Source: Akkermansiaceae bacterium (GTDB lineage Bacteria; Verrucomicrobiota; Verrucomicrobiia; Verrucomicrobiales; Akkermansiaceae). Taken from it: a stretch of DNA of 32,881 bases. Each line of letters starts with the position of its first letter. Position 1 is the stretch's first letter. The notes beneath the pieces were generated by a model that worked only from the letters and a program-made list of their open reading frames with translations, did no database searches and was not told the origin of the DNA. Location of the stretch: NCBI GenBank assembly GCA_025354565.1, contig JANXMQ010000200.1:1-32881 (forward strand). Direction: 5' to 3'. The translations under genes were made by a program, and so were the position numbers. This document shows, piece after piece, positions 1-7,952 of the stretch.

Positions 1-212
1 GGTAGTCATTTTTAACGAGATTTTGAGGACGATCTGTTCCGCTCAATCTATCTGTTAAATTAACCTATTTATACCACAATCTGATGTGTCGCAAGCGGCC
101 CTAGAAGCTGTATATTGTGCTTTCTAAGTCCGACAGACTGCCAGGGTTGTCCCAGAGTTTTTTCAAGCGCTCGCAAGCCCGAACTGGAAGACATCATTTA
201 GATGGCCAATAT

Positions 213-1313
213 TCACAAATAAGCCCTGAGCTCGCGCATCCTGCGACCCTGCCACTCGATGACGTCAGTGCCCTTGAGGTGTTGGTCTGCGATTTTCAGA
301 TTAAACTCGATGACGCTTCTAGGGTGTTCGACCACGACGTTGAGGGCTGAGAACTCCAAGTCGGGATTGGCAACAAAAATGCCCTTGATGTAGGCAAGCA
401 CGTCGGCTTTGCCTTCGAGGCGTTTGACGGAGGGGTCTTCCAAGGCGAAGCCCTCGTGGCACATGGCGGAGACCCCCGCGAGGTTGCGGGAGTTGAAGAA
501 GTCGACATATAGCTGGGTGAGGGTGCGGATGAGGTCGTTTCCCTGGAGCGGGGGTGCGCCATCCACCCGTCCCTGCTCGTAGAGGTCGGTGGCCTTGAAG
601 AACTCGAGATCCTCGGGCACACCGAGACCATACATGCCGTAGTATTCATGGCCGGTGCGCATGACGACGATTTTTCCACCTTCCTCGATGAGTTGGTTGT
701 AGGTGGGGGCCACGTAGAACTCATTGTTGACGCGCAAGCCCCGTTTGATCATGTGCTCGGCGGCTCGGACGTAGTCGGCACCGCGCCGGAAGTTGTAGAT
801 CCCGACGGTGGCCTCGTTGCTGACCACCTGTTTTTCGACGACCTCGCTGACTGTGCCCAGCTCATTCATGCGACAGTAGGACCACTTCGGGTGGTCAGCA
901 TCAAATGTCATAATGAGCCCCGCAGCCTGCTGACGATCCAACTCGGCGAGGTAGGTGTCGATGTCGAGTTCGACGAACTGATCCGCGTTCGCGATCATCA
1001 GCCGGTCGTCGTTGTTGATGTATTCCTTGGCGAGTAGGACGGTGCATGCCGCGCCTTCGGTGACTTCATTGACCGTCACGATGTGACAGCCAGGGCAGAG
1101 TGTGTGCAAGGTGTCTGGCACCTCAGGAAAGCGTTCGAGGTGCTCGTTTAGACAGATGAAAGTGAACTGATGGGGCTGTGAGGGGGTAACGTTTTCGATG
1201 ACCCATTGGATCATCGGCTTACCTCCTATGGGGATCAGCGGTTTGGGCACGGTGAAGCCCGCATTGGCGAATCGGCTGCCTTTGCCAGCCATTGGAACGA
1301 CGATTTGAATCAT
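213..1313 (-). CDS. Sugar-phosphate nucleotidyltransferase fused to a C-terminal NTF2/SnoaL-like domain
   Basis: This 366-residue protein has an N-terminal nucleotidyltransferase fold of the sugar-1-phosphate type. The signature runs M8-A-G-K-G-S-R14 followed by P-K-P-L at about 23-26, and an N-A-D-Q segment near residue 110 supplies the metal-binding Asp. It should couple NTP to a phosphorylated sugar or polyol in the cytoplasm; the substrate is unknown. Residues from about 256 to the end resemble a SnoaL/NTF2-like alpha+beta cone (Y-V-D-F-F-N, then F-A-L-E-D-P), an unusual addition to this enzyme class. The ATG overlaps the stop of the upstream cupin gene by four bases (ATGA), so translation is probably coupled. 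It is the last gene of the five-gene left-hand module, and its catalytic domain is paralogous to the protein at 1639-2397. Enzyme class is fairly sure; the role of the C-terminal domain is unknown. Confidence 0.88.
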   Translation of the reverse strand: MIQIVVPMAGKGSRFANAGFTVPKPLIPIGGKPMIQWVIENVTPSQPHQFTFICLNEHLERFPEVPDTLHTLCPGCHIVTVNEVTEGAACTVLLAKEYINNDDRLMIANADQFVELDIDTYLAELDRQQAAGLIMTFDADHPKWSYCRMNELGTVSEVVEKQVVSNEATVGIYNFRRGADYVRAAEHMIKRGLRVNNEFYVAPTYNQLIEEGGKIVVMRTGHEYYGMYGLGVPEDLEFFKATDLYEQGRVDGAPPLQGNDLIRTLTQLYVDFFNSRNLAGVSAMCHEGFALEDPSVKRLEGKADVLAYIKGIFVANPDLEFSALNVVVEHPRSVIEFNLKIADQHLKGTDVIEWQGRRMRELRAYL

Positions 1314-1642
1314 GGTAATTGTCCTTTCATGTATTTGTCATGGGTGGCGCCAGGGATCTTGACTGCAACAGACACAGTGTCCTTGAGTGCGCGGAAGTCA
1401 GTACCTTCGCCAGGCTCCATGACGATAATGTCGCCCTTGACGTAGATCACCCCGTTCATCTCCACCTCGCCACTGACGATCACCGTGTATTCGGTTGCGA
1501 TTTTATGATAGTGCCACTGGTCATAATCTCCGGTTTTGTATTCCTTCACGGCCACCTCGACATCTTCCGTGGCGTGCATGGTGGGGGAGAAGTTGCCGAT
1601 GAACCATCCCAGTTTCATGTCATCCAGTTTTGCGTGTTTCAT
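1310..1642 (-). CDS. Small cupin-fold protein
   Basis: A 110-residue single-domain cupin. Motif 1 is well kept: G38-D-Y, then H44, H46, E51 and G58, which is the usual His-His-Glu metal-binding pattern. Motif 2 (G70-D with P-G-E-G) lacks the final His normally seen as P-x-G-x2-H, so metal binding may be incomplete, or the protein may bind a sugar phosphate without catalysis. It overlaps both neighbours by four bases (ATGA on each side) and sits between two paralogous nucleotidyltransferases, which argues for a shared pathway. Known possibilities for small cupins in polysaccharide loci are isomerase, epimerase or sensor; none can be chosen from sequence alone. Confidence 0.85.
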   Translation of the reverse strand: MKHAKLDDMKLGWFIGNFSPTMHATEDVEVAVKEYKTGDYDQWHYHKIATEYTVIVSGEVEMNGVIYVKGDIIVMEPGEGTDFRALKDTVSVAVKIPGATHDKYMKGQLP

Positions 1643-2397
1643 GATGAAATGGATCCGTAGCGATTTGATGCGAGTGTGGCAGAGTAGGCCTGGACGTCGG
1701 AGGGAGTCGCAAGCGACCGGTAGCCGGTTCGATCAATCGGGTGGATGCCGATGCGTGCCTGTTTTAAGATCATTTCATTGAGAGTGGGGCAAATGTAGAA
1801 AAGCCCGTCCAAGTGAGCGTCTTTTTTCAGCATCTCCATGGCCGCCCGGACAAAGTCGCTGCCCTTGGCGAAGTAGTAGAATCCTGCGGTCGCGAATTTG
1901 CTGATCGGCCGCTTTTCCGCAGTTTCGATCACCATGCCCTCGGGGTTGCATTTTACGAATGACCAGCGTGGGTGTATGTCCTCGAACACTACGACGCCAG
2001 CATCCCATTTTTCCCGTTGGAAATGCCTGATGATGCCCGCGAGGTCCACCCCCTTGAGAATTTGATCTCCGTTGGTGATGATCAGCGGTTCGTTGTTGTT
2101 GATATAGTCCACGGCGAGAAGGGCGCTACATGCGGCCCCGGAAGTCGTCTCGTTGATTTCAAGGACCGTGATGTCGGGGTCCATCAGTTGCAGGACCTTG
2201 CCGGTATGGTGTTTTCGATTTTCGTCGCGCCGGACCGCGCAGATAAAAGTGGCACCAATAGATTTGAGGGGTTGCAAGGCCTCCATTACATGCTGGATCA
2301 TTGGCTGCCCTGCCATTTCGGCTAGGTTCTTGGGATAGCTGTAACCCGCCTCTTTGAAGGCTTGGCTAGAACCCGACATGAGTACGAGCACGTTCAC
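1639..2397 (-). CDS. Degenerate sugar nucleotidyltransferase homologue
   Basis: A 252-residue nucleotidyltransferase-fold protein paralogous to the catalytic domain encoded at 213-1313. Shared stretches include A-G-[FY] before the P-K motif, G-[KQ]-P-M-I-Q, N-x-D-Q, and a His-Pro-[KR]-Trp-Ser segment. The nucleotide-binding loop is altered: where the paralogue has A-G-K-G-S-R-F, this one has S9-G... more exactly S-G-S-S-Q-A-F at residues 8-14, losing the second Gly and the Arg that contacts the triphosphate in this family. P-K-P-L has become P-K-N-L. It may bind sugar phosphate without making a nucleotide sugar, or use a different donor. The start is GTG and overlaps the HAD stop codon (GTGA); the 3' end overlaps the cupin gene. 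Homology is clear; activity is uncertain. Confidence 0.85.
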   Translation of the reverse strand: MNVLVLMSGSSQAFKEAGYSYPKNLAEMAGQPMIQHVMEALQPLKSIGATFICAVRRDENRKHHTGKVLQLMDPDITVLEINETTSGAACSALLAVDYINNNEPLIITNGDQILKGVDLAGIIRHFQREKWDAGVVVFEDIHPRWSFVKCNPEGMVIETAEKRPISKFATAGFYYFAKGSDFVRAAMEMLKKDAHLDGLFYICPTLNEMILKQARIGIHPIDRTGYRSLATPSDVQAYSATLASNRYGSISS

Positions 2398-3029
2398 GCG
2401 TTCCTCCCTTCCGCTAGACGGATATGGCTCACGATGCCGTCTAGAGTTACGTCAGTAATCTCGCCAATAATCATGAGGTGGGTGCCGGCCGCACGTGCAG
2501 CGGCGATGCCGTGCTCATTGTCCTCCAGCACGAGAGTTTCCTCTGGTTTTACCCCGAGCATGGCCATCGCCATGATGTAGATTTCCGGATCAGGTTTGCC
2601 ATGTTTCACGTCCTGATTGCTGACGATGCCTTCAAGGTATTGATCGAGGTTACTCTTTTGCATCATCAACTCGATGCTGTTGCGGATGGAATTCGAAGCA
2701 ACGGCCATTTTATAGCCCATGGAGCGAAGATGGGAGAGCGCATATTCATGTTGGAACAGTGGTTTGCAGCGCGCATGCACCACTTCGGTAGTGTAGATCT
2801 GCTTCAGATCGTTAAGAAATCCGTGCAGGGAGACTGGTAGTCCGTGTTCTTTGCTCAACATTTCGAGTTTCTTGCGAGTGGGCAGTCCGTCAAAAGTTAC
2901 AAGATGATCGTACCGGCTGATGTTGAATCCGAAGTGATTCAGTGCACGGTTCAGAGCTTCGTAATGCCAGTCTTTGGCATCAATGAGTACGCCGTCCATG
3001 TCAAAGATCACGGCTTTGATTTGGTTCAT
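2394..3029 (-). CDS. HAD-superfamily phosphatase (beta-phosphoglucomutase-like subfamily)
   Basis: A 211-residue haloacid dehalogenase-fold hydrolase. Motif I is D10-M-D12-G-V; motif II is the Ser in A-V-A-S-N-S; motif III is the Lys of K-H-G-K-P-D-P; motif IV is L-E-D-N-E-H-G. An alpha-helical cap lies between motifs I and II, as in the PGMB/GPH group. It probably removes or moves a phosphate on a small sugar or polyol. The ATG at 3029 was preferred over an upstream in-frame TTG at 3041 because the family begins directly with the motif I strand. It starts 8 bases after the GDPD-like gene and overlaps the next gene (GTGA). Substrate is not predictable. Confidence 0.9.
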   Translation of the reverse strand: MNQIKAVIFDMDGVLIDAKDWHYEALNRALNHFGFNISRYDHLVTFDGLPTRKKLEMLSKEHGLPVSLHGFLNDLKQIYTTEVVHARCKPLFQHEYALSHLRSMGYKMAVASNSIRNSIELMMQKSNLDQYLEGIVSNQDVKHGKPDPEIYIMAMAMLGVKPEETLVLEDNEHGIAAARAAGTHLMIIGEITDVTLDGIVSHIRLAEGRNA

Positions 3030-3037
3030 AGGTTGGT

Positions 3038-3670
3038 TCAAAGATTGAAGTAGGATTGGGCTTCCTCTGGGATATCAGAGCACAACAGGAGCGATGGATG
3101 TGAGTGAATGGTGCTTGCCGCCAACCGCTCCCAGAAATTTAGGTGGGGTCTGCCATGTAGCTCGGGAGAAACGAGGCAAACTTGTTTTCCAGCATCGAGG
3201 TGCCGTTCGATCGTTTCAGGGATCAACCACTTATCATCAAAAAAGGCATCCATCCAGACACCGGCAGCCTCACGGTAGAAATTCGGCTCAGGTTCGAGAT
3301 CGCTCTGGCGGGTGAATACGCGTAGGCCGACCCTTAACGACATCACGGCATCGGGGACGGACATGTCAAATAGAAAGTAGTTTTCAATGCCATGTGTCTC
3401 GAATGACTGTTTAATAAGATTTTGCAGTCCGTCGGCTTTGATATTGGCGGCTAAGATGAGGGAGGGATCTTTCTTTGCGAGCGCCCGCAGCATGTAGTCA
3501 GCAAGCAATGATTCCATTCCGGGTGGGTCGTGTGAAATTACTAAACTGCCGCAATGATCTCTGAAATCGGTTTCAGTGCCGAATCCCAATTCAAACGACC
3601 TCTCGAAAGATTTTATGGAATTCTTTGGGCAATATTCGTTCCAGTAACCGCGGTGGCTTATAATGATCAT
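3038..3670 (-). CDS. Divergent glycerophosphodiester phosphodiesterase-like protein
   Basis: A 210-residue TIM-barrel protein of the GDPD superfamily, shorter than typical GDPDs. Recognisable elements are H6-R-G, N17-S, E33-T-D35 and H47-D48, matching the HRG, PEN[ST], ExD and HD motifs. Two differences stand out. The Glu of P-E-N-[ST] is Lys16, and the strand that normally carries a metal-binding Glu before Ile-Lys reads A-A-N76-I-K. The C-terminal half carries F-T-R and V-S-P-E-L-H-G-R blocks. No signal peptide is visible, so it should act in the cytoplasm. It is the first gene of the five-gene module, 135 bases downstream of the polymerase gene. It could hydrolyse or form a phosphodiester on a sugar-linked intermediate; ordinary glycerophosphodiester turnover is less likely. 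Confidence 0.8.
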   Translation of the reverse strand: MIIISHRGYWNEYCPKNSIKSFERSFELGFGTETDFRDHCGSLVISHDPPGMESLLADYMLRALAKKDPSLILAANIKADGLQNLIKQSFETHGIENYFLFDMSVPDAVMSLRVGLRVFTRQSDLEPEPNFYREAAGVWMDAFFDDKWLIPETIERHLDAGKQVCLVSPELHGRPHLNFWERLAASTIHSHPSLLLCSDIPEEAQSYFNL

Positions 3671-3805
3671 ACGCTTGTCATTTCGAATGTTTTAAAGCGC
3701 TGAGTGGCGAAGACCTTATCATCGGTGTGCAGGATTTAGAAGAGGGAGGTGATTGACTTGCGCCAGTTGAGAAGTGTTAGCTATTCCGGGGAAGTTGCCC
3801 CATGC

Positions 3806-5386
3806 TCAAGCACCCTGCCTGCCGCTTCCGGCCAATCGATCCTCCTTGCGAAGCCGGTTTGAGGCCCCAAGCACGAAGGGAATGTGACGCTGAATGACGT
3901 AGGCCGGAAGCGGAAGATTGTTTTCCAGCAAGCGCAACATCCCGACCGATAGCAGAAATCCCCCCGAACCTGTTTTGAAGTCACCGAAAATAAGAACGAA
4001 GTAAACCGGTGCGATGACCAGCGGAATTCCCAAATACAACGCGAGAGGATACCATTCCGTTCCCCGGCAGCGCAGGATTTGACGGTGGGCATGAACTGCT
4101 AGGCGAATCATGGCAGTTACGAAGAAGATAAGGCCACTGCCCCCGATGACCCGGATCGTGGAAACTGGACCGCTGTGGTAGTCACCATTTGTGAGAATCG
4201 TATCGCGGTGGTTGTCAAATCCCGAGATCCCGGCTCGTGCTCCCTGACGTTGATTTCGCTGTTCCATCAACTCCGTAGAGGTGAAACCAAGTCCGTCGCC
4301 GATCCACTTGTTGTGAATCCACCGATCTGATAGCAGCGCCTCGCGCCAGATATCAAAGCGCCATTCGCTGGAGCCTGTGGCATCGTCCTTATAGCGTCTT
4401 TCCCAAGTTCCTGGAAGGAAGGTGAGCGAGCGCTGGATGTTTGGAGGAAGCGGGTACAGGCTATTCACGATTGCTAAAACAGCCAATCCACCGATGCCAC
4501 CGAGGATGGAGATCGCGAGGCCGGAGATACCACTGCGATAGGCGATTCCGATTAAGAACGTAAAGCTCACGGTAATGATGCCGTTTCTAAATCCAGAATA
4601 TGCAGCAGTTACGAATGCCACCATAACGAGAATCGCCCACAACGGACGGGTCAGGGCTCTGACCGGCGAGATGAAGGCGGAAATCCAGAGTGCCAAGCTA
4701 CCGCTCAACCCCAGCAGGAAGTCCACGCGGGTTGCGACCTTGTCGTCAATCACTTGGCTATCGAAGCCGACGTCGTCGGCGGAATCACCGTTAGTTTCAC
4801 CCGTGTAGTAGCCGATGCTGGGTATATAATTGCCAAGGATTGAGATTGCTGTGCTGGTTAAAGTCCCGATGATTGATAGTCGAAGAATCCACTTGAGTTG
4901 GTCGGGTGGGACAATCAAGCCACCTAACAGGATTGCGCTTAGAAGGGAGATCGCGTATAAAGCATAGCCTTTTCCGCCCACGGTATCCCCGCCGAATAGA
5001 TTCACTCCTACGGGATTGCGCACATAAACTTGAAAAACCAAGAGTGTGAGAACCACCACCCAGAATTCGAGTTCCGTCCAGCGCAACGCGAAGGGCAGTT
5101 TCCGCATGAGAAAGAGCAGCGAGCAAAATACGAGAACGAGGATTTGAGCCAGAAGCAGGGTGGTCGGCTGACCAGGAATGCGTAATTGGATGTTGATCGC
5201 GGTCATCAAGGGAATCAGCAACCAAATTTTGCGACCTAGGGCGAGGCAGGTGATCAACACCGCCGCCGTGATTACCTGCAGGATTGTTTCAATCTGATTG
5301 GTGACGATGCTAAGTCCGAGCCAGATCGCGAGAAACAATCCGGCGATCAGGATAATGATACCTTGGATGGAGCGGGAATTGAACAT
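3806..5386 (-). CDS. O-antigen polymerase/ligase-like membrane protein (Wzy/WaaL type)
   Basis: A 526-residue inner-membrane protein with about ten to twelve hydrophobic segments. A long, largely hydrophilic loop lies in the C-terminal half (roughly residues 310-410), the layout of Wzy polymerases and WaaL ligases. The loop contains W-R-F-D-I-W-R-E-A and a G-D-G-L-G-F segment followed by a G-D-Y-H-S-G-P stretch, where this class places its periplasmic His. It should polymerise repeat units or attach the polymer to its acceptor at the periplasmic face. The gene is alone between 118- and 135-base spacers inside the polysaccharide locus. Polymerase and ligase cannot be separated by sequence alone, so no symbol is given. 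Confidence 0.8.
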   Translation of the reverse strand: MFNSRSIQGIIILIAGLFLAIWLGLSIVTNQIETILQVITAAVLITCLALGRKIWLLIPLMTAINIQLRIPGQPTTLLLAQILVLVFCSLLFLMRKLPFALRWTELEFWVVVLTLLVFQVYVRNPVGVNLFGGDTVGGKGYALYAISLLSAILLGGLIVPPDQLKWILRLSIIGTLTSTAISILGNYIPSIGYYTGETNGDSADDVGFDSQVIDDKVATRVDFLLGLSGSLALWISAFISPVRALTRPLWAILVMVAFVTAAYSGFRNGIITVSFTFLIGIAYRSGISGLAISILGGIGGLAVLAIVNSLYPLPPNIQRSLTFLPGTWERRYKDDATGSSEWRFDIWREALLSDRWIHNKWIGDGLGFTSTELMEQRNQRQGARAGISGFDNHRDTILTNGDYHSGPVSTIRVIGGSGLIFFVTAMIRLAVHAHRQILRCRGTEWYPLALYLGIPLVIAPVYFVLIFGDFKTGSGGFLLSVGMLRLLENNLPLPAYVIQRHIPFVLGASNRLRKEDRLAGSGRQGA

Positions 5387-5504
5387 AGGCGGGCGAGGAA
5401 AGTGGTTAGATTAGAGCGAATGATTGGTCAGGACGATTGGCTAAAAGAGACGTTCCATCGTTTGTTTGGCCATGTTGAGTGGTGGAACCTGAGAGAAACA
5501 GAAC

Positions 5505-6341
5505 TCAGCAAAATGGCCGGCAGCAAATTCCGGCAGGCGGGGAAATGATTTCATGATTGGTATTACTGTGAACCAATCCGACCAGACTGTCACTGCGGAA
5601 CAGGGAGGGAATGCCAAGTGTTTCAATAATTTTCAAACCTGCCATGACTAGCTGCCATGGGATGGGCATATAGAATCGAGAGTGATTGGATCGTTTGGAG
5701 ATGGATTTGAGGATGGCCAAAAGCGGGACGGAGACGGGATGAGTCAAGGCATGCACGGTGGTGGATTCCGACGGCGGGGATTCCGCGATGGCCACGATGG
5801 TCGCCGACAAATCCGCCTCATGGATCATGAATTGGCGGAGGTTCGCGCCGCCGCTGAGAAAGGGCACGACCGGCGATCTTGCCACCAGTTTTTCCAAGTT
5901 TCCCATGACACCGCCGGATGTTTCGCCCCAAACCAGACCTAGACGGACGACGATGGCTCCGAGTGCGAGAGCTTCCTTTTCAATCATTCGTTTGGCTTTG
6001 CCATAATTGGATCGGCAGCCTTCATAGGAATTCATTGAGCTGATGAAAATCAGGTGCCCGACGTTGGCGTTCTTGGCGGCTTTGAGTAGGGCCACGCTTG
6101 GAGCGACATTGCGATCGAGGATTTCCTGCCAAGTGCGCGGAGCAAAATCGTAAGCGGCGTGGACCAAGACATCCACCTTATCCCATGGCAAAAGCCGGGG
6201 ATCATTTCCCAAGGCATAGGAAACCCAGGGTGCCGCGCACGGGCGACGACTCAATGCCAACACTTCGTGGCCGTGAGCCCGGAAACAGTTTGAAATGCAA
6301 GTGCCGACATAGCCGGATGCGCCGGTGATCGCGACTGTCAT
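5505..6341 (-). CDS. NAD-dependent epimerase/dehydratase (extended SDR)
   Basis: A 278-residue extended short-chain dehydrogenase/reductase. The N-terminal Rossmann motif is T6-G-A-S-G-Y-V-G, and the catalytic pair is Y113-x3-K117 preceded by Ser residues near 101. It should epimerise, reduce or dehydrate a nucleotide-linked sugar. A longer open frame runs upstream, but the ATG at 6341 is preferred: it begins at the beta-strand of the NAD domain and overlaps the stop of the GMC oxidoreductase by four bases (ATGA). That coupling suggests the two redox proteins act on the same intermediate. The last ~30 residues are atypical for the family. The substrate cannot be inferred. Confidence 0.88.
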   Translation of the reverse strand: MTVAITGASGYVGTCISNCFRAHGHEVLALSRRPCAAPWVSYALGNDPRLLPWDKVDVLVHAAYDFAPRTWQEILDRNVAPSVALLKAAKNANVGHLIFISSMNSYEGCRSNYGKAKRMIEKEALALGAIVVRLGLVWGETSGGVMGNLEKLVARSPVVPFLSGGANLRQFMIHEADLSATIVAIAESPPSESTTVHALTHPVSVPLLAILKSISKRSNHSRFYMPIPWQLVMAGLKIIETLGIPSLFRSDSLVGLVHSNTNHEIISPPAGICCRPFC

Positions 6342-7936
6342 GGTGGATCGAGTTGGCCGGCGATGCTCGCGATGCGGTGGGCGTTGGCCATCACGCTGAA
6401 GGTGATCGAGGTGGCCGGGATGCTTGGCAGCACGGAGGCATCCACCAAATGCACCCGGTCCATCATCGGCAGTCTGCCGATGAAATCCGTCCCGAGAGTT
6501 TGGGGATGTTTGCCCATCGGAAAGGTGCCACCGCTGTGGTAACCGCTGCCGGGCTTGGGAAATTGCAGGCCGGGCAGCAATGGTATGGCACGGAGATTGA
6601 GTGCCTGTTTTAGCAGCTTCCAACCGACTCGCAGGGTGGTGGCCAGAGCCTTGTTCGATTTCTGGATCCGGGCATCGAGAAAAACTTTTCCGTCAGAGGC
6701 TTTTTTCAAGGTCAGTGCGATTGATCCGGATTCTTTGGAGTGGATGAAGCCTTGGGCAATTAACAAGCGGCCAAGGAAGTGGCGGCGAAATCCGGAGAAC
6801 CGCAGCGGGAGACCGAGGAATGTCTGCTTGAGTTCATGATGCAGGAACGAACTGTAACCATAAATCTGCAGGTGGACCATGTGCGCACTAACCGATTGAT
6901 CATCCATCTCCAAAAACGCTTGAGACGAGGTGTGCATGTCTTCAGTTTCCACGCCACTGGTCATTGCGAAGCGGAGTAGCGGATAGATAAAATACTGGCT
7001 GTCGAGCAGGCTGATCGGTTGATCAAATATTTCTAACGAATGAAGGACGATTTTTGCCGTGGGCAGAACCCCTGCGCCGACGAATAGCCGTGAGGCCTGA
7101 TAGGAAAAGGGAATGTCTTTCGCGAGATGCCGACCTGTGACGATCACCTCGTTCCCAACTTGTTCAAATTTTTCGACAAGGTGATTGTCGAGATAGGTGA
7201 CATCGCCATTGCGGATGAGGGTTTCAAGGGTTTGTGCGGATGAATAAATCAAGCCATACGGGCATCCAGAAAGGCAGAGTGTGCACTTGGCGCACTCGCG
7301 GTGGGAGGCATCCCCCGTGGCCCTGATTGCCAAGCGGCTGCGACCGAAATAAACCCCCGAGCGGCGAAGTGCCGCGCGTTTTTTTTCCAGATCCTTGAGT
7401 AAAGCTTGTCCTTGGTTGCTGGGTTCGAGCGGACTTTTCTGGTTGGAGTAGATGGGAAGAATTTCTTCCAAATCGTCTTGAATTCCGGTGCCAGGGACAA
7501 AGTCCATGACGGCCCGATAATGTGGTGCTAGGTCTTCCAGCGAGATCGGCCAATCCGCGATGTCTGCTTGGCGGTATGGTAACAGGGAGGCGCCCCAAAT
7601 ATTGCTTAGTCCGCCTCGCGCCAGCGAATGGTTGAATCCCGCGTTTTTCTTCCATCTAACATCGATGGCTGCACGGCGGGTATCGATACTGTATGGCGAT
7701 CCGTATGACAGTTTGGAATGGTTGGTCTCATGGGTGGTGGGTCGCTTCCCGATGACGGACTCGAGATCCACTCCGCTCCAGGAAGCGGGTTCCTGGACGG
7801 ACATCCGATTGACGGCCGCTTGCTGATCGGCTTCCAAACGGGTGCCCACGTCCAGAATCGTCACGTGGTGTCCTTGATGGACGAGCGCCATGGTGGCGGA
7901 AATCGCCGCCGGGCCGGATCCAATGACGACGATCAT
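6338..7936 (-). CDS. GMC-family FAD-dependent oxidoreductase with a cysteine cluster
   Basis: A 532-residue flavoprotein. Its N-terminal FAD-binding motif is G6-S-G-P-A; a second GMC signature G-G-L-S-N-I-W-G-A lies at 108-116. The C-terminal block reads H-S-G-G-T-F-P-M-G, then D-A-S-V-L-P and A-N-A-H-R, typical of glucose-methanol-choline oxidoreductases. Residues 215-225 hold C-x2-C-x2-C-x3-C-P, a pattern able to bind an iron-sulfur cluster and known from some long-chain-alcohol and sugar dehydrogenases of this superfamily. There is no obvious export signal. It sits 16 bases after a GT-C-like gene and overlaps the epimerase gene, suggesting oxidation of a sugar hydroxyl or lipid-linked intermediate. 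Family is certain; substrate and electron acceptor are unknown. Confidence 0.9.
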   Translation of the reverse strand: MIVVIGSGPAAISATMALVHQGHHVTILDVGTRLEADQQAAVNRMSVQEPASWSGVDLESVIGKRPTTHETNHSKLSYGSPYSIDTRRAAIDVRWKKNAGFNHSLARGGLSNIWGASLLPYRQADIADWPISLEDLAPHYRAVMDFVPGTGIQDDLEEILPIYSNQKSPLEPSNQGQALLKDLEKKRAALRRSGVYFGRSRLAIRATGDASHRECAKCTLCLSGCPYGLIYSSAQTLETLIRNGDVTYLDNHLVEKFEQVGNEVIVTGRHLAKDIPFSYQASRLFVGAGVLPTAKIVLHSLEIFDQPISLLDSQYFIYPLLRFAMTSGVETEDMHTSSQAFLEMDDQSVSAHMVHLQIYGYSSFLHHELKQTFLGLPLRFSGFRRHFLGRLLIAQGFIHSKESGSIALTLKKASDGKVFLDARIQKSNKALATTLRVGWKLLKQALNLRAIPLLPGLQFPKPGSGYHSGGTFPMGKHPQTLGTDFIGRLPMMDRVHLVDASVLPSIPATSITFSVMANAHRIASIAGQLDPP

Positions 7937-7952
7937 AACCGGCGGACTGTGA

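Noticed and set aside
54-90. AT-rich palindrome GTTAAATTAAC and a nearby TATAAA on the minus strand.
   Set aside because: The matching -35 would be at only 15 bases and no downstream gene is visible in the window, so a promoter cannot be supported.
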